This document shows positions 37,586 through 49,722 of a stretch of DNA of 64,000 bases, one piece after another. This DNA comes from Fodinibacter sp963811825 (GTDB lineage Bacteria > Actinomycetota > Actinomycetes > Actinomycetales > Dermatophilaceae): positions 1-64,000 of the forward strand of contig CAWESS010000008.1 of assembly GCA_963811825.1 (NCBI GenBank), given 5' to 3'. The translations under genes and the position numbers were made by a program. The notes under the pieces were generated by a model, which ran no database searches, was not told the DNA's origin, and saw only the letters and a list, made by a program, of their open reading frames with translations. The stretch's first letter is position 1. Every line of letters starts with the position of its first letter.

Positions 37586-37639
37586 GCCGGCCCTGCGCCG
37601 GAGGCCCACGCCGGCGGTGGCGTCGTGATCGTGAGAACC

Positions 37640-38700
37640 GCCGGAGCCTCACGGTGACAGCGCCGAGCTGCGAGGCGAGCGCGCCGATCCCGAGCCCGGC
37701 CAGGAGCAGAGGCACGGTGACGACCTCCGGGCCGGCCCCGATCTCGAGAGCCCCCATGAGGCTGACGATGCCGGCCAGCAGGGCGAAGAACCCCAGGCGC
37801 GAGACGAGACGCGGCGATGCGTGCGGCCACACCTTGGGGATGCCGACGGCGGCGAGCATCAGCGTGACCGAGAGCGGGAGGATGCGCACGCCGGTCTCGA
37901 CGGCGCTGAGGCCGAGAGCCACGGACAGGTAGAGCGGGACGCAGAAGAAGAGCCCGGCCTGCAGCAGGAACTGGAAGAGGAAGGCGATCAGTCCACCTCG
38001 GAGCAGCGGGTTGCGCAGCATCGTCGGGTCGAGGAGCACCGACTGCCCCGCCTTCATCGCGGCGTTGCTCCCACGTCGCGAAGACGAGCAGCACCAACCC
38101 ACCGCCGAGCATGAGCCAGATCGTCGGCGACAGCCCGAGCCAGGCCGGCGCGCCGGGCTTGGGGATGACGAAGCCCCAGGCCCCGGCCTTGAGGATGCCG
38201 AAGACCACGAGCCCGAGCCCGAGCGCCGACAGCGCCGTGCCGACGAGGTCGAGCCGCGCCTCACGGTCGAGCCTCACCGTCGGCGATTCGGCCGGTCATC
38301 GCGAGGATGATGATGACGATGACGACCTCCCCGGCGAAGACCCAGCGCCAGGAGGCGTAGGTCGTGAGGAACCCACCGATGAGCGGGCCCGCCGCGACGG
38401 CGACCGCGCCGGCGGCAGCCACGAGCCCGTAGGCCTTGGGCCGGTCGGGCCGGGCGAAGTTCGTCGCGACGAGAGCGACGATCGCCGGCATGATGAGCGC
38501 GGCACCGATGCCCTCGAGCAGGGACCAACCGAAGAGCAGCACCGGGAGGTTGGGGGCCAGGGCGGTGATGAGCGAGCCGGTGCCGTAGATGACACAGCCC
38601 AGCGCGAAGGCCTTCTTGCGCCCGATGATGCCCCCGATCTTGCCCCCGGTGATCATGAGCGAGCCGAGGATGCCGGGTCGCCCGCCGGTTTCGACTCGCC
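37640..38700 (-). pseudogene. DHA2-type MFS transporter, truncated at both ends and frameshifted
   Basis: Conserved MFS sequence starts abruptly at ITGGKIGGIIGRKKAFALG (the helix 2/3 loop), so the first helix is missing. It continues through AAGAVAVAAGPLIGGFLTTY, RLDLVGTALSALGLGLVVFG and SVLLDPTMLRNPLLRGGLIA. It ends after LAGLGIGALASQLGAVTV, where the last one or two helices should follow. Internal frame changes lie near 38275 and 38060. The upstream edge abuts the tail of the RDD gene without a start codon, and the downstream edge abuts the 3' end of the gene at 37585. This is a deletion relic or a misjoin, not a working transporter. Confidence 0.75.
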
Positions 38701-39240
38701 CACCACGGGTGGCCCTCGCCCCGCCCGCCCACGGGTGGCTGCGGCCCAGCACCCGGGCGCGGCGACCAGTCGTAGACGACCTTGGTGAACAGCAGGACGT
38801 CCTGGACCGAGCGTCGCTTGGGGCTGATGACGCACCAGAAGAGGCCGATGGGGAAGAACACGCAGAAGCCGGCGCGGGCCAGGGCCCGCAGCGGTCCGAG
38901 CTTTCGGCCGCGGCGACCGGACACGCGCAGGCCCATGATGTGCGCGCCGTACGAGCGACCCACCACCCACCAGGCGATCCACAGGTAGAACGTCGCCATG
39001 AACGAGGGCGGTCGTCAGGCACGCGAGGAAGGTGACCGCGGGGAACTCGAAGGCCCGGGGGTCGAGCATGAAGATCACTGCGCTGTATCCGAGGTAGAGG
39101 CTTCCCAGCGCCACCCCGACCACGACTGCGTCGATCGTGTTCGCGACGAAGCGCGTGACGATTCCGGCCGACTCACCCTGGAACGGCCGAGCCTCCTTCG
39201 GGATCGCTGAGAGCTCCGGTCCCTCGCCCTGCCCGTTCAT
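38700..39240 (-). CDS. RDD family membrane protein (frameshifted, end unclear)
   Basis: From the ATG at 39240 the reading is MNGQGEGPELSAIPKEARPF, then RFVANTIDAVVVGVALGSLY. It breaks near 39005 with one extra T (GTTCATGG for GTCATGG) and continues as MATFYLWIAWWVVGRSYGAH and VQDVLLFTKVVYDW. These are the Arg and paired Asp hallmarks of the RDD fold with three helices. The stop is not clear because the sequence runs into the truncated MFS gene at about 38690. The start overlaps the repeat-protein stop (ATGA), so the two are coupled. The function of RDD proteins is mostly unknown. Confidence 0.7.
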
Positions 39241-40171
39241 GTCGTGCTGTCCGGAACGTCGGTGCGCCGCCTGCGGAACAGCGCCCGGTCGACGACCTTG
39301 CTGAGGGCGTCGTCGGCCGAGACGCCGGTCATCCGCACGCCACGTACCGTCTCCGAGGCCATCGAGCCGGTGGAGTCGCGGATGATGGCCGGCAGGTCGA
39401 TGGCTTCCAGGACCTCCTCGACGATGCCCACGAGGTCGACCCGACCGATCACCCGGTCGAGGTCGGCGCGGGCCACGACGGCATCCACGTCGAGGCGCGC
39501 GGCCACGGCATCCAGGTCGACCCGGTCGAGCACCGCATCGATGTCGACCCGCCGCACCGCGGCGTCCAGGTCGGCGCGGGCCACGACGGCATCCACGTCC
39601 AGGCGTGCGGCCACGGCGTCGAGGTCCACCCGGTCGATGATCGCCGCGATGTCCACCAGCGCGACGGCGCGTCCAGATCAACCCGCGCCACCGCGGCATC
39701 CAGGTCCACCCGCGCCACCGCGGCATCCAGGTCAACCCGCGCCACCGCGGCATCCAGGTCGACCCGCGCCACCGCGGCATCGAGGTCGACCGTCGCGACG
39801 AGCCCGTCGAGGTCGACGTGCTCCACGACGAGCCGGTTGAGGTCGATCCTCTCGACGATGGCCTCCACGAGAACAGGGGCCCACGCATCGAGGAGCACCT
39901 CGGCCCTGGCCCGCAGGAGGTCCTGCTCGGACCGACCCGTGCGCGCCACCTGGTCGACGATCGTCCCCGGATGCAGGCGCCGGGGAAGCAGCGGGGGGTG
40001 CCACAGCAGCCGGGTCACGGGGGCTGTCAGGCGGTGGGCCGTTCGCACCGCGACGATGGTGGCGCCCACGGTCAGGCCGGCGACCCCGAGGGCCACATCC
40101 ACCGCGAGCTGGGCCTCGCGCGTGAGCACGGGCGCGGGCTGGCGCCGGACCTTCGCCACGTCCGTCGCCAT
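39237..40171 (-). CDS. membrane-anchored nonapeptide-repeat protein (frameshifted)
   Basis: The protein (about 310 residues) begins MATDVAKVRRQPAPVLTREA, has one or two weak hydrophobic stretches (VDVALGVAGLTVGATIVAV), then about 16 tandem nine-residue repeats of the form D-L/V/I-D-A-V-x-x-R-V. Examples are DLDAAVARV four times in a row and DVDAVVARA later. The frame changes near 39665, where a GC pair appears duplicated, and resumes as VDIAAIIDRVDLDAVAARL. A non-repeat tail ends RALFRRRRTDVPDSTT. The regular Asp spacing suggests a rod or helix with an acidic face. I know no function. It overlaps the RDD gene. Confidence 0.75.
39678..39785. repeat. four tandem 27-base coding repeats
   Basis: Four near-identical 27-base units start at 39678, 39705, 39732 and 39759 and differ only by single bases. 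They encode the nine-residue repeat DLDAAVARV on the minus strand. The unit is a multiple of three, so copy-number change would keep the frame. Confidence 0.9.
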
Positions 40172-40226
40172 CGCCCGAACCCGTCTCTAGGGAATCCTGT
40201 TCACGGCACGGTACTCGGGCACCGAA

Positions 40227-40249
40227 CCGCGCGGAATCACCTTGCGCGG
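40227..40249 (-). terminator. possible secA terminator hairpin
   Basis: CCGCGC (40227-40232) and GCGCGG (40244-40249) can form a six-base stem 15 bases after the secA stop on the minus strand. The stem is short and no T tract follows. Confidence 0.35.
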
Positions 40250-40263
40250 GTGGGACCTCCCCG

Positions 40264-43215
<2,952 letters not shown>

Positions 43216-43392
43216 GAGTGGGACTCCCTTGGCGTGACAGCATGACGGCCGATCGAGGTCGCTCGACCGGACCTGCCTAGGGTAGTCGAGCGACACGGGG
43301 TCACCGACGACTGCGGTGATCCCTGTCCGGCCAACGCGGCGGACGGCGGGGTGAGTTCCCTCGCGGCCCACCTCGGTGGTTGGCTGGGGGGC

Positions 43393-44532
43393 ATGACGAG
43401 GATGCCGTTCCCGGGCTGTGTGCCCGAGCTCACCGACGGTGCCGTGCGCCTTCGCGCCCACCGCCCCGAGGATGCCGAGCGCATCGTCGAGCAGTCCAAC
43501 GACCCCGAGAGCAAGCGGTGGACCACGGTCCCCCGCCCCTATGCCCTCGAGCAGGCCCACGAGTTCCTGGCCCACATCGAGGCGGCGTGGGGTGAGGAGG
43601 ACGGCATCCGGCACTGGGCGGTGACGGATGCCGCGGACCCCGACGCGCGCTACCTCGGCACCATCGACCTGCGGCCGCGCGGCGGGGGCGCGGCGGGCGT
43701 CGGCTTCGGGCTGCACCCGGCCGGTCGGGGGCAGGGCCTGATGGCCGGGGCGCTGCGACTGGTGTCGCTCCTGTGGTTCCGCGAGGCCGGCATTCGCGTG
43801 CACTGGGATGCCGAGCGCGGCAACTTCGCGTCGTGGCGCGTGGCGTGGGCGTGTGGCTTCACCCACCACGGCACGACCCCGCAGGCCCTGCCCGACCCCG
43901 AGGGCGGCACCGCGGTCGACGTCTGGCGCGCGAGCCTGGGCGCCGACGAGGTCATGGAGCCGCGCACGCCGTGGGCCGAAGCGCCGCTGATCACCGCCGA
44001 CGGTGGCGGCGGCATCCTGCTGCGGCCGTGGCGCGACGAGGACGTCGAGCACCTCGAGGGTCGCGACCAGCCCGAGCACTACATGCCCGCGCGCGGGGTG
44101 CTCGACGCCGACACGTTCCCCGAGTGGCTGCTCTTGCGCCGCGAGCGGATGTCGCTCGGCGTGGCCCTCAGCTGGTGCGTCGCCGATGCCGACTCGGATG
44201 CCGCGCTGGGCGAGGTGCTCGTCTTCGTCACCGAGGGCACGCTCGACGACGACACCGCCGAGCTCGGCTACCAGGTGCTGCCGAGCGCCCGCGGGCGCGG
44301 GGTCGCGAGCGCGGCGGCGCAGGCCGCGGTGGAGCACGCGTTCACCGCCCGTCGCGAGGGCGGGCTGGGGATGCGCCGGCTCGTGGCCCAGACCGCCGAG
44401 GACAACGTCGCGAGCAACACGGTGCTCGACCGGCTGGGCTTCACCATCTGGGGGCGCGAGACGGCGGCTGACGTGCTGCCCGGTGGGCGCGCCATCGACG
44501 CCCTCCACTGGGAGCTCCTCCGCCAGCCCTGA
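43393..44532 (+). CDS. tandem GNAT acetyltransferase
   Basis: The 379-residue protein carries two GNAT domains. The first (about 1-165) has VGFGLHPAGRGQGLMAGALR, the acetyl-CoA RxxGxG/A loop. The second (about 205-379) has LGYQVLPSARGRGVASAAAQ and VASNTVLDRLGFTIWG. Proteins of the RimJ/RimL type with two domains are common in actinobacteria; which amine is acetylated is unknown. I prefer the ATG at 43393 (MTRMPFPGCVPELTDG). A GTG at 43351 is possible and adds 14 residues. It is divergent from secA over 177 bases. Confidence 0.85.
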   Translation: MTRMPFPGCVPELTDGAVRLRAHRPEDAERIVEQSNDPESKRWTTVPRPYALEQAHEFLAHIEAAWGEEDGIRHWAVTDAADPDARYLGTIDLRPRGGGAAGVGFGLHPAGRGQGLMAGALRLVSLLWFREAGIRVHWDAERGNFASWRVAWACGFTHHGTTPQALPDPEGGTAVDVWRASLGADEVMEPRTPWAEAPLITADGGGGILLRPWRDEDVEHLEGRDQPEHYMPARGVLDADTFPEWLLLRRERMSLGVALSWCVADADSDAALGEVLVFVTEGTLDDDTAELGYQVLPSARGRGVASAAAQAAVEHAFTARREGGLGMRRLVAQTAEDNVASNTVLDRLGFTIWGRETAADVLPGGRAIDALHWELLRQP

Positions 44533-44613
44533 CCCCGGCGACGGGCTCGAACTGTCGCGGCGTACCGGTCGATCACGCCTCAGCACGCGGTCGGACTTGC
44601 GATAGTGGTGCGC

Positions 44614-46115
44614 ATGACCACTTCCGGTCCAGCAGCTCGAGCGACGTCGAGCAGCGTAGAGGACGTCGCGACGCTGTCTCGACCGGGCTCGACCGCGTTT
44701 TCCGTGTCCTCACCGTCGCTGCTGGTCCCTCTGGCGAGCCTCGTCATCTTCGTGTGGCTGTTCCGGCCGATCTCGGACCCGGACACCTTCTGGCACCTGC
44801 GGCTCGGCGACTACCTGTCGACGACCTGGAACGTTCTCCGGCCCAGAGCCGTGGAGCTCGCTCGGCCGAAGGCCCGCTGGTGTTCCACGAGTGGGCACCC
44901 CAGTTGGCGTACATCGCGGCCTTCCGCGTCGGGTGGGTACGCCGCCGTGGCGTGGCTCCAGGCCGCTGGGCGCCGTCGTCCTCTTCCTGACCCTCTACGC
45001 GTGCGCGAGGACGCTTCGCACCCGCCGCTGATCGCGGCGCTCACAGCGGTCGCCGGCTTCGTCGGGAGCGCTCGGGCTCGGTGTCCGCTCGGCCCCAGAT
45101 GGTGACCTTCGTCCTGCTGGCGGTCTTCACCACCGCCTGGATGTGCGACCGCGCGCGACGGGCGCGTCAGGTGGTGGCTGGTGCCGCTGACCTGGGTGTG
45201 GGCGTGCAGCCACGGCATGTGGTTCATCAGGCCCGGGGATCGGCACTCCTCGTCATCGTCGGAATGCTCGCTGGACAGGACGATCGGGCTGCGGGCCGCG
45301 GCGCGCCTGTCGCTGGTGCCCCTGCTGGGTGTGGCCGCTGCCGCGCTGACGCCCGGTCGGCCCACGCCTGCTCCTGACGGCCGGCGCGATGAGCGACTAC
45401 ACCAGCCACGTCGCGCGAGTGGCAACCACCCTCGATCTTCGCTCCAGCAGTCGCTCGTCGCGCTCGGCGCTGGCAGCGAGTCGTGTTGCTGCTGTGGACC
45501 GCGCTCACGAGCCAAGGTGCCATGGACTGAGCTCGGCCTCTGGGGTTCGGGGCTCGGCGCTCATCGCTGATGTACGTCCGCACCATTGCTCTGGGATCGA
45601 TCATCATGTCGCATCCTGGCGGCGTCAGTGCTCGCCCAGCCGTGTCACCGTGGGCGAGGCACCGGGTGCCGTCGCGGCGCCTCGAGGCGCTGGTGGTGAC
45701 ACTGGGGACGATCGCCGTGCTGATCGCGATCGGCCCCGCACTGGTCGCGCGGCCGACGTGTCCCAGGCCCAGCGGGGTGCCGCGTCGCCCTCGAGCCCAG
45801 CGCTGCAAGGGCCTGCCCGCAGGGAGCAGTGGTCTTCAACGACTACGGCCTGGGTGGTTGGCTGCTGTGGGCTCACCCGCGCTTGGACCCGGTGATCGAT
45901 GGCCGGGCCGACGTGTACGACGTCGACTACTTCGACCGGACGATGAACGCCTACGCCGTGCCACCAGGGGTGGCAGGACACGATCCGCGAATCAGGTGCC
46001 ACGGCGGCACGTCCTTCCGTCGGAGAGCCCTCTGGCCGAGGCACTGAGGACCAGCCTGGGGTGGACATCCGAGGGCGAGGACGAGGGCTTCGTGCTTCTG
46101 GTCCCGCCGAGCTGA
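44614..46115 (+). pseudogene. integral membrane protein with scrambled frames (glycosyltransferase-like)
   Basis: Conserved blocks appear in succession in all three frames: LASLVIFVWLFRPISDPDTF, then WHLRLGDYLS; PLVFHEWAPQLAYIAAFRVG; ARPQMVTFVLLAVFTTAW; WWLVPLTWVWACSHGMWFI; VPLLGVAAAALTP; TELGLWG; VVFNDYGLGGWLLWAHPRLD; VIDGRADVYDVDYFDRTM; and LGWTSEGEDEGFVLLVPP. Together they reconstruct one actinobacterial multi-helix protein of about 500 residues, related in layout to dolichol-phosphate-type glycosyltransferases. At least eight indels would be needed to restore it. The blocks themselves are not degenerate, which speaks for sequence errors; as given, no product is possible. Confidence 0.75.
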
Positions 46116-46126
46116 CCTGCCCACGA

Positions 46127-47359
46127 TCACTGGGGCAGATGTGACCTATTGGTCGAATCTTCCACGGGGGTAGGCGCGAGGTCGAGGAAGGTGGCCAGCT
46201 GGGCCAGTTCGGCGTCGAGCTCGGCCTGGTCCTCGACCCCGCCACGGCCCGGCTCCCAGGTGCACCGCCGCACCCGCAGCACCCCGGCGGCCCGGTCGGC
46301 CTTGAGGTCCAGCCGTGCGACGAGGTCCTCGCCGAGCAGGAACGGCAGCACGTAGTAGCCGTGCACCCGCAGGTGCTCGGGCACGTAGATCTCGAGCCGG
46401 TAGTCGAACCCGAAGAGGGCACTCGTGCGGTCGCGCTGCCAGATCAGCGAGTCGAACGGCGAGAGCAGGGCACGCGCTCGGATGCCGCGTGGTCGCCGCG
46501 CGTCGCGGTGCAGGTAGGCGGGTCGTCGCCAACCGTCGATCGTGGCCGGCAGCAGGATGCCCTCGTCGACCAGCGCGGCGATGGCCGGTCGGGCCTGCTC
46601 GGGGCGCAACCGGAAGTAGTCGCGCAGGCACTGCTCGGTGCCGACGCCGTGGGCGCGGGCCGAGATCTCGATGAGGCGGCGGAAGCCCTCCGCCTCCGAC
46701 GGGCGCAAGTCCGGGTCGAGGGCCAGCGCCCGCAGCGCCGGCGGCAGCACCCGCTCCGGCACGGCGTAGCGACGCTCGAACTGCACCGAGCGCCCGGCGC
46801 TCGACACCTCCCCCGCCCAGAAGAGCTGCTCGAGGGCGTTCTTGACCAGCGACCAGTTCCATCCCCAGTTGTCCCGCTCGCGCGGCAGGTCGTGGGCCAG
46901 GGCTGCCTCGACCTCGCGGCTGGTCATCGGCCCGCGCCGAGCGACCTCGTCCAGCACCGCCTCGACGAGGTCGGGGCGATCACGGGCGACCCGCTGCATG
47001 CCGCCCCAGGCGTCCTCCTTGGCCCGCCGCATGCGGAAGTCGAGCAGCGGCCAGGTCGACGGCGCGACGAGCGAGGCCTCGTGCGCCCAGTACTCGACGA
47101 CCCGTCGAGGTGCGCGGTCGCGGGCGCCGTCGACGAGGGACCGGTCGTAGGGCCCGAGCCGCGAGAAGAACGGCAGGTAGTGGCTGCGGCTCACGACGTT
47201 GACGCTGTCGATCTGCACGACGGCGACGGTGTCGATGACCCGCTGCACGTCACGGATGCCGGGCCGCTCGGGGCGCGGGCGACCGAAGCCCTGGGCAGCC
47301 AGCGCCACCCGACGCGCGGCTCGCTGGGACAGCCGAACGCTCGTGGCCCCCTCAGTCAT
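46127..47359 (-). CDS. YcaQ/AlkZ-like winged-helix protein (DNA crosslink glycosylase family)
   Basis: The 410-residue protein has the HTH_42/YcaQ pattern: LSQRAARRVALAAQGFGRPR at the start, QIDSVNVVSRSHYLPFFSRL (the QIDSxxV catalytic motif type), then YWAHEASLVAPSTWPL, and later LLSPFDSLIWQRDRTSALFG. Escherichia coli YcaQ and Streptomyces AlkZ unhook DNA interstrand crosslinks. The QxD form seen here is that of the YcaQ subgroup. The ATG overlaps the end of the NarL regulator gene by eight bases. Confidence 0.87.
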   Translation of the reverse strand: MTEGATSVRLSQRAARRVALAAQGFGRPRPERPGIRDVQRVIDTVAVVQIDSVNVVSRSHYLPFFSRLGPYDRSLVDGARDRAPRRVVEYWAHEASLVAPSTWPLLDFRMRRAKEDAWGGMQRVARDRPDLVEAVLDEVARRGPMTSREVEAALAHDLPRERDNWGWNWSLVKNALEQLFWAGEVSSAGRSVQFERRYAVPERVLPPALRALALDPDLRPSEAEGFRRLIEISARAHGVGTEQCLRDYFRLRPEQARPAIAALVDEGILLPATIDGWRRPAYLHRDARRPRGIRARALLSPFDSLIWQRDRTSALFGFDYRLEIYVPEHLRVHGYYVLPFLLGEDLVARLDLKADRAAGVLRVRRCTWEPGRGGVEDQAELDAELAQLATFLDLAPTPVEDSTNRSHLPQ

Positions 47360-48116
47360 TCGTCGCGAGCAGGTGCTGCTGGTGCGCGTAGACGGCTGCC
47401 TCGACCCGCGAGTGCAGGTGGAGCTTCTCGAGGATGTTGCGGACGTGGTTCTTCACGGTGTTCTCGGAGATGACGAGCTGGTCGGCGATCTCGCGGTTGG
47501 GCAGCCCGCGCGCCACCAGGCGCAGTACCTCGACCTCGCGGTCGGTGAGCGGGGGCAGCGTGCGCTGCAGCGGTTCCGGGTCGCGGCTGAGCCTCGTGAA
47601 CTCGGTGAGCAGCGTCGCGGCCATGCTCGGCGGGATGATCGCCTGCCCCTCGTTGACCAGCCCGATGGCTGCGAGCACCTCTTCACCGGGCACGTCCTTG
47701 AGCAGGTACCCGCTGGCGCCGGCCTTGACCGCCTCGAAGAGGTCGACCTCCTCGTCGGACATCGTGAGCATGATGATGCGCGCGTCGGGCACCGCCCAGC
47801 GGATGCGGCGACAGGCCTCGATGCCCCCGACACCCGGCATCCGCACGTCCATGAGCACGACGTCGGGGCGCACCCGGGTGCAGACGGCCAGCGCCTCGTC
47901 GCCGTTGGAGGCCTCGCCGACGACCCGGGCGGTGCCCTCGATCTCGACGACGATCTGCATGCCGCGACGGTAGGGCGCGTGGTCGTCGGCGATGACCACG
48001 CGGATCGGGGTCCCCGCGGCCACTCCCTGCACGCTGTTGCCGTTCACGCCCACTGCGTCACCCTGCACGAGGTAATGGTGGCAGGTCCGGGCGGCGTTGC
48101 CCACCACCCGGACCAT
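47352..48116 (-). CDS. NarL/LuxR-family response regulator
   Basis: The 254-residue protein has a receiver domain beginning PIRVVIADDHAPYRRGM with the acceptor Asp in PDVVLMDVRMPG and the conserved Lys in GYLLKDV, and a LuxR HTH with LTDREVEVLRLVARGLPNRE near the end. The first 30-35 residues before the receiver are poorly conserved, so the real start may be one of the GTGs at 48053 or 48047. No histidine kinase is adjacent. It lies seven bases after hpf, so its level may follow hpf transcription, and it overlaps the YcaQ gene. Confidence 0.87.
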   Translation of the reverse strand: MVRVVGNAARTCHHYLVQGDAVGVNGNSVQGVAAGTPIRVVIADDHAPYRRGMQIVVEIEGTARVVGEASNGDEALAVCTRVRPDVVLMDVRMPGVGGIEACRRIRWAVPDARIIMLTMSDEEVDLFEAVKAGASGYLLKDVPGEEVLAAIGLVNEGQAIIPPSMAATLLTEFTRLSRDPEPLQRTLPPLTDREVEVLRLVARGLPNREIADQLVISENTVKNHVRNILEKLHLHSRVEAAVYAHQQHLLATND

Positions 48117-48122
48117 TTCACC

Positions 48123-48782
48123 TCAGGAAGCGGCAGCCTCGACGGCTTCGGGGTCCGACGGCGCGCTGTCCTCGAGGGTGCCGTCGAGGTCGAGGTGCAG
48201 CACCCCGTAGCTCCAGCCGCGGCGCCGGTAGACCACGCTCGCGCGGTCGGTCTCCGTGTCGTGGAAGAGGTAGAAGTCGTGGCCGACGAGCTCCATCTCG
48301 CGCAGCGCATCGGCCAGGTTCATCGGCGAGGAGCGGTGGACCTTCTCGCGGACCTCGACCGGGGAGTCGCCGAACGGGCCGACGTTCGCGTCGACCTCGC
48401 TCTCCTGCGCGGCCGCTTCGGCCGGCGGCACGATGCGGGCGGTCGCCGCAGCCACCGACTCGGGGGTCCGACGACCCCGGTGGACCTGTCGCCGGTCGTG
48501 CTGGCGCCTGAGCCGTTCCATCAGCTTGTCGATCGCCACGTCGAGGGCCGCGTACTTGTCCTCTTCGCACGCCTCGGCCCGCACCACGGGCCCCTTGGCG
48601 TAACAGGTGATCTCCACCTTGTCGCAGACCTTGGCCTGCCGGCGGTTGGGCTCGTGGCTGATCAGAACCTCCACTCGACGTGTGCGGGGCTCGAGCTGGG
48701 TGATCTTCGCCAGCTTCTCCTCGATGTGCGCACGGAATCGATCGGAGACGGTCAGGTGCCGTCCGGTGACGGAAATGTCCAC
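48123..48782 (-). CDS. hpf: long-form ribosome hibernation promoting factor
   Basis: The 219-residue protein starts at the GTG at 48782 after an AGGAGG site (ISVTGRHLTVSDRFRAHIEE). The N-terminal HPF domain has basic ribosome contacts (RLRRQHDRRQVHRGRR) and the C-terminal domain ends VGHDFYLFHDTETDRASVVY and GWSYGVLHLD, which mediates 100S dimer formation. Long HPFs dimerise 70S ribosomes in stationary phase. In actinobacteria the gene lies between lpqB/comF and secA, as here. Confidence 0.93.
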   Translation of the reverse strand: MDISVTGRHLTVSDRFRAHIEEKLAKITQLEPRTRRVEVLISHEPNRRQAKVCDKVEITCYAKGPVVRAEACEEDKYAALDVAIDKLMERLRRQHDRRQVHRGRRTPESVAAATARIVPPAEAAAQESEVDANVGPFGDSPVEVREKVHRSSPMNLADALREMELVGHDFYLFHDTETDRASVVYRRRGWSYGVLHLDLDGTLEDSAPSDPEAVEAAAS

Positions 48783-48909
48783 GTGGTCCTCCTCTTGCTG
48801 GGGGGTGTCGGTGCTCAGTGCTCTACGGCGAAACTCGGCACCACCTCCGCGCAATCGGGGCTCATGCACTGACGCTAGTCGGCAGCCCGATGGGCCACAA
48901 GGGCGGGGG

Positions 48910-49654
48910 TCACAGCCGTCGAGGAGTGGCGGCCACCGTGGCCGCCACGACGTGCCCGGCACCCGCCCGCCGCAGCGCCCGCGCGGCCTCCGCCAGCGTG
49001 GCGCCGGTGGTCACGACGTCGTCGACGACCACGCACGCCGATCCGCGGACCACCGGGTGCCACCGCCCCGCGACCTCGATGGCACCGGCGAGGTTGGCGG
49101 CGCGCTGCGCCCGGTCGAGGTGGGCCTGGTCGGCGACCCGTCGCGTGTGGGCCAGGGCGGGGGACGCCACCAGACCACGCCCCGGGTCGGATGCCGTGGC
49201 GAACCGCGCGAGGTCCCCCACCGGGTCGTCGCCCCGGCGCCGACGCGACGCCCGCGACGTCGGCAGTGGCACGACGAGCACCGGCTCACCTGCCGAAACC
49301 CGCTGTCGCAGCGACTGGGTCCGCCGTCACCGCGGTCGCGAGCGCAGCGGCCAGCAGACGCCCGAGGGCAGGCCGCAGGTCGCGCCGCCCCTCGTCCTTG
49401 TAGGCCGTGACGGCCAGCCGCAGCGCCCCGTCGAAGCTCGCTGCGGCCCAGCAGTCCGGCATCCCGCTCGGAGCCGGGTCGAGCCGCACGGGCGCGGGCC
49501 AGACTCCGGATGCCGTGCGCACGGCATCCGTGCAGGCGCGGCAGAGCGGTGGGCCGGGTCCGTGGCAGGAGGCACAGCGGGCCGGCAGCACGAGGTCGCC
49601 CGCGGCGCCGGCGCCGCGCACCACTCGATCCCACAGCCGCTCCCCCATGACCAC
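48910..49654 (-). CDS. ComF-family phosphoribosyltransferase (one frameshift)
   Basis: The N-terminal part begins MVMGERLWDRVVRGAGAAGD, with a zinc-ribbon-like CASCHGPGPPLCRACTD. The PRTase part runs in another frame as LVVPLPTSRASRRRRGDD and VVVDDVVTTGATLAEAAR, which is the 13-residue PRPP-binding motif. The frame changes near 49300. ComF proteins in other bacteria help DNA uptake, but the actinobacterial versions next to lpqB (Rv3242c) have no proven role. Reconstructed length is about 245 residues. Confidence 0.85.
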
Positions 49655-49722
49655 CCCCGGTCAAGCATCACCCGAGAAGCCGCCTCGTGACCGACGGGGC
49701 GTCCTGGCCCTGTGGACAAGTG

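Noticed and set aside
39678..39785. Possible CRISPR array
   Set aside because: The 27-base repeats are directly adjacent without spacers and encode a nine-residue protein repeat.
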